Shown here: positions 36,340-64,000 of the stretch, piece by piece
How the letters are laid out: each line of letters begins with the position of its first letter
Numbering within the stretch: the first letter of the stretch is position 1
Source of the DNA: Syngnathus acus
Taxonomy: Eukaryota; Chordata; Actinopteri; Syngnathiformes; Syngnathidae
Assembly (NCBI RefSeq): GCF_901709675.1
Contig: NC_051095.1
Location: forward strand, 677,001-741,000
DNA length: 64,000 nucleotides
Direction of reading: 5' to 3'
The notes under the pieces: model-generated
The model's input: only the letters and a program-made list of their open reading frames with translations
The model's database searches: none
What the model was told of the DNA's origin: nothing
Position numbers and translations under genes: made by a program

Positions 36340-36510
36340 CAGTGTTGTCAGCAAAAGGTGCAGCCCGAGCGGCGCCGGCTCCCTTCGGCTCCTTTAGGGC
36401 CGTCTAATGTCTTATTTATGACGTCCACGGGTTCTCCGCCGTGGCCTCATTAGCCGACCGCTGGTGCGCGGGAATTCGGGGATAATTAGCGCCTTCATTG
36501 TTTTAGTAAG
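36340..36510. promoter_or_regulatory. Candidate conserved non-coding block
   Basis: Contains CCGTCTAATGTCTTATTTAT, GCCTCATTAGCCGACCG and GGGGATAATTAGCGCCTTCA in a compact, non-repetitive, non-coding stretch. The mixture of TTTATGAC and TAATTA cores is enhancer-like. Conservation is untested. Confidence 0.3.
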
Positions 36511-37329
36511 GGTTCGCGCGCTGCGTTCTTCCTCACGACTCCCTGCGGGAACGACTGGCCGCCACCTTTGGACACACGCGAGGTCTTTGTACTAGAAGAA
36601 CCACAGGTTCACTCCTGTCAACAAGGAGGCTAAATGGCTGCTTCTGGCTGCGTCGCAACTCCAGGGTTGTGGGCTTAACGAGCACGTTGACCATTTTGGC
36701 GGCCCGATGGCTTTCGGATCCTGTCGTCGACTCGCAACCCACCTCGGACCGCAAGATGGCCATAAAGGATCATCTCGTCAGATCTAAAACTGTGGGTCAC
36801 ATGACCTAGCTGAGCGGCGTATGCTACCATAAGTACAATAAAGAAAGTGCAGTGATGTTATGGTTTGATACGAAAGTTGATCGGCGTTCCCACCTGATAA
36901 TATCTTGTCTTGAGGTCACTGAAGCACTCAAGAAGGACCTACAATGCATTTGTGACCTGCGGCGCTCCAGAATACGTCTCCGCTTCTGCTGAGCTCATTA
37001 CTTGTGTCGGTTTCTTCCAAACCCCCCATGAAGCCCCCTCCCTCCTATGTGTTGGATCCATTTCAGCTCATTCAAAAGCAGATCTCAACGCAGCTCTCTC
37101 TCCCGATGCACTTTTGACCCTGCATATGGTGAATAGATTTCGTCTTGAGTTGGAAATAGCGATCGCGACTCATGTATTATGTCTCAATGTCCCGAGATGC
37201 ACCTGAAGGTATAGCTTGACATGCGTAAGGTGGCTTAGCAAAGAGAGACAAGGGGCGGAGTCAGTCAGGTGACGTCATCTTTATTGAAGAGTTTCTGTAC
37301 AAAAAGCACGAGTCAGCAAATATCACAGA

Positions 37330-37640
37330 AAAGAAACAAAAGAACATGCACACGTATGTACGAACGTTTGTATTTACATACATATGTATGAAAGTAAATA
37401 TGGATGTATGTCACGTACCTGTCTGTCTTTATTTGTGGTGTTAGTACATACATGCGCATGAATGTATGTACGCCCTTTGCATTTGCGTATCACGTATGTG
37501 CCTATGTATGCTTGTATGTATGAATGCGTGTACATAAAAATGTACAAATATACCTATGTATGCACATACCTTGTTTTTTTGCACTCATGTATGTACGTAC
37601 CAATGTTTGTCTGTGTGCATGAATGTACACCGTGGCCTGA
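37330..37640. repeat. Degenerate (TGTA)n/(CATA)n tract
   Basis: ATGTATGTACG-type units recur irregularly over about 300 bp. The open frame across it is repeat-encoded. Confidence 0.6.
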
Positions 37641-38047
37641 CGCACACTAACTTCTGTGCTTTGGATTATTATTTTGAACATATTGACACAATTTAAAAGA
37701 AATCAATCCGTGAAAACTAAAGAGGAAGGTCAAAGCTGATTTGCTGAATATATCATACGTTCCCATAACAGTTTGTAAATGTGTCAATTCAAAGACATTC
37801 AAAACGGGGTTTTTTGTCCTGATCAAAAGTCCCTGATTGAACGGTGGCAGACAAAGTGTCCAGCAGGGGCGCTATTTCACACGCTTAAGCCCAAAGAAAA
37901 AAAGACAACAGAGGACCAGTCACCTTGGTACAAAGATGAGGACGCCATGATAAACGCTTCAAAGACGTTTCAATGGAAAAGTGTAAACAAAGGTGTAAAC
38001 ATCACATCAACAGTTTATTAATTTTTTTTTAGCTTTTAGCTTAGCTA

Positions 38048-38100
38048 GTGTGTGTGTGTGCGTGTGTGTGTGTGTGTGTGCGTGTGCGCGTGTGTCTGTG
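38048..38100. repeat. (TG)n microsatellite
   Basis: GTGTGTGTG/GTGCGTG run directly adjoining the ~100-bp repeat at 38125-38228. Confidence 0.85.
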
Positions 38101-38124
38101 TCGTATATGTATGTCTCCGTTCGT

Positions 38125-38228
38125 GTGTGTGACACAAAATTTGTATACAAAAAGTGGACAACATGTTTAAAACAATGTTGTGACTTTTTTTTTTTTTTTT
38201 TACAAAACCATTCTGTACAATAATATCT
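38125..38228. repeat. Microsatellite-linked ~100-bp repeat, copy 1
   Basis: Contains ACAAAATTTGTATACAAAAA, GTGGACAACATGTTTAAAAC and ACAAAACCATTCTGTACAAT, in that order. The same blocks recur at 47926-48008 and 48053-48125, always beside a (TG)n tract. Confidence 0.75.
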
Positions 38229-38575
38229 AAAAGACAACAAACATGTTTCCATGGAGATTTCCAACATGAAATAAAGCTTATAAATACAAGAATAAAATAA
38301 TTTGCACACTAACAGCAAGAAGAAGAAGAAGAAGAAGCAGAAAGAGTCAAGGTAAAAAGAAAAAGAAGATGATGAAGAAGATGATTTTCACGACAGTCTC
38401 CAGGCTGGCATGTAAAGGAAATTGCTTCCATATTGATTGGAGGCCGGACTGAATTCCGAGCTCGTGGAATTCTGGACTTGGTCCCATTCAAGAAAAGCCT
38501 TAAAGGTTCTAGATCGTTCCATTGTGACGTGGAAAAGCAAGAAAGAGGCGGATCCTTCTTGGAATGCATTAACAT

Positions 38576-38602
38576 AAATTAATTAATTAATTAATTAATT
38601 AA
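38576..38602. repeat. (TTAA)n microsatellite
   Basis: A pure AATT-periodic run of about 26 bp, just downstream of ebf1. Confidence 0.9.
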
Positions 38603-38938
38603 AGACGTAGCCAGAAGATGAGCAAAAAAAAAAAAATCCCTTCCCATCTTCACGCAATATTCTGGGAACTCAAGCAAGCGTCATGCAAACATTTGTGGCA
38701 AACAAACAGAAGCGCCCCATTGCTCAAAGCTGATTGGCCAGTGACCATGTATGTCATCAGGACATTCCTGGAAGTAAGACCACACCCCCCCAACAATCCC
38801 TGTTCTATGCGGTGACATCATCAACCGTCATGTGACCTTCAAGGTGGAGGTGAGAGGATTCTGTGGCTTGGAGTGCGGTGCAGACGAATCCGTTGGGCTA
38901 GTAGGGGGAGGGGGGGGGGGGGGAGGCTTGGGGCAATC

Positions 38939-63252
<24,314 letters not shown>

Positions 63253-63376
63253 CTAAATTTGACCGTCTCAATATCAAACCGGTGTCCAATTTGTGTGGTC
63301 CGCCATGATTGATTATTTTTGAGCTTTTTTCAAAATGTGACATTTGCAAAAAATCCACTTTTTCCTTGGCAAATAG

Positions 63377-63386
63377 TGATTGACAG
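63377..63386 (+). promoter_or_regulatory. PBX-MEIS/PREP decamer TGATTGACAG
   Basis: An exact decamer in the intron upstream of ebf1 exon 63032-63105, next to a T-run. Confidence 0.35.
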
Positions 63387-64000
63387 TTTGGCTGATTTTT
63401 TTTTTTTTTTTTTTTGGACAGATCTGACAAACCAAACTATTTCCTGCAAAATCATCATTGATGTGTTTCTGCATTTTTTTTCATTATCATTCTAAAATAT
63501 TGTACTAATTTTCAATGTCATTAAAATCATTGATTACATATATGTATATATTTTAATATATACAAAATATATATAAAATACTGTGTACAGTATTTATATC
63601 ATTAGTATGTACACTCAAGTACACACACATGCTCACACACAGCGAGAGGTTGTTTAACAGCTAGTCAATGAAGCGTATTCACTTGGGGGGTGGGGGGTTC
63701 TGAGGGGCTTTCATCGATTGGTGCTGGCGACTCCAGCCGACCCGTCTGTCAGCATCGGGAGCGGGTGTGTGCGCATGTGTGTGCGTGCGTGCGTGTCTCC
63801 AGCGTGTGTCTCCAGCGTGTCGCGCGGTGCCGCATGAAGATTATTGATCCGCTCCACGGCGGCCGCTGTGTCGCCCACTTCAACAATCGATGGCTGACAT
63901 GCCGACAGCACCGTCGGTCGGTGTGTGTGTGCGTGCGTGTGTGTCAGTGAGTAGCTCCCAAGTTTATGAGCACAATAAAAATGAGTCAGGCAGGTTATGA
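63387..64000. other. ebf1 intron at right edge
   Basis: A T-run (63398-63415), (TA)-rich sequence around 63535-63600 and (TG)n tracts at 63766-63796 and 63920-63942. No exon is seen; the remaining 5' ebf1 exons must lie beyond 64000. Confidence 0.4.

Overview
This window is vertebrate nuclear DNA, almost certainly from a teleost fish. Genes are split by many short GT-AG introns. The intergenic DNA is full of (CA)n, (GGAA)n and (GAGT)n microsatellites and small DNA-transposon remnants of types common in fish. The recognisable proteins are matrin-3-type nuclear RNA-binding proteins and an early B-cell factor (EBF/COE). There are no bacterial or viral genes and no CRISPR array.

Layout. (1) Positions 2-109 hold the last 35 codons of an unidentified + strand gene. 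(2) Positions 2653-11082 hold a + strand matrin-3-like gene that I can assemble from 22 coding exons with continuous phase (4842 nt, 1613 residues). It contains an internal tandem duplication of an exon cassette carrying the acidic LDEV motif, one RRM and a Lys/Glu/Ser linker. (3) Positions 11316-17146 hold a second matrin-3-like gene on the - strand, 21 coding exons (3267 nt, 1088 residues), with two matrin-type zinc fingers and four RRMs. The two paralogues are convergent and their poly(A) signals lie about 26 bp apart. The - gene has a leader exon and a CpG/CRE-type promoter near 17.9-18.05 kb. (4) Positions 18.06-38.9 kb form a gene-poor interval with repeats and several homeodomain-core-rich blocks that look like conserved non-coding elements. 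(5) From 38939 to beyond the right edge lies the 3' part of an ebf1-type gene on the - strand. Twelve coding exons (1275 nt including stop) cover the zinc-knuckle part of the DNA-binding domain, the IPT/TIG domain, the helix-loop-helix repeat and the Ser/Thr/Pro-rich transactivation tail. The N-terminal exons lie to the right, outside the window.

How they fit together. MATR3 and EBF1 lie on the same human chromosome arm (5q), so the linkage is consistent with an old syntenic block. The matrin-like proteins are expected to act in nuclear RNA processing. EBF1 is a developmental transcription factor, and such genes are usually surrounded by long non-coding regulatory territory, as seen here. The most notable signals are the in-frame duplicated RRM cassette, whose exons are almost identical while its introns differ, and six exact copies of the PBX-MEIS/PREP decamer spread through the ebf1 side of the window.
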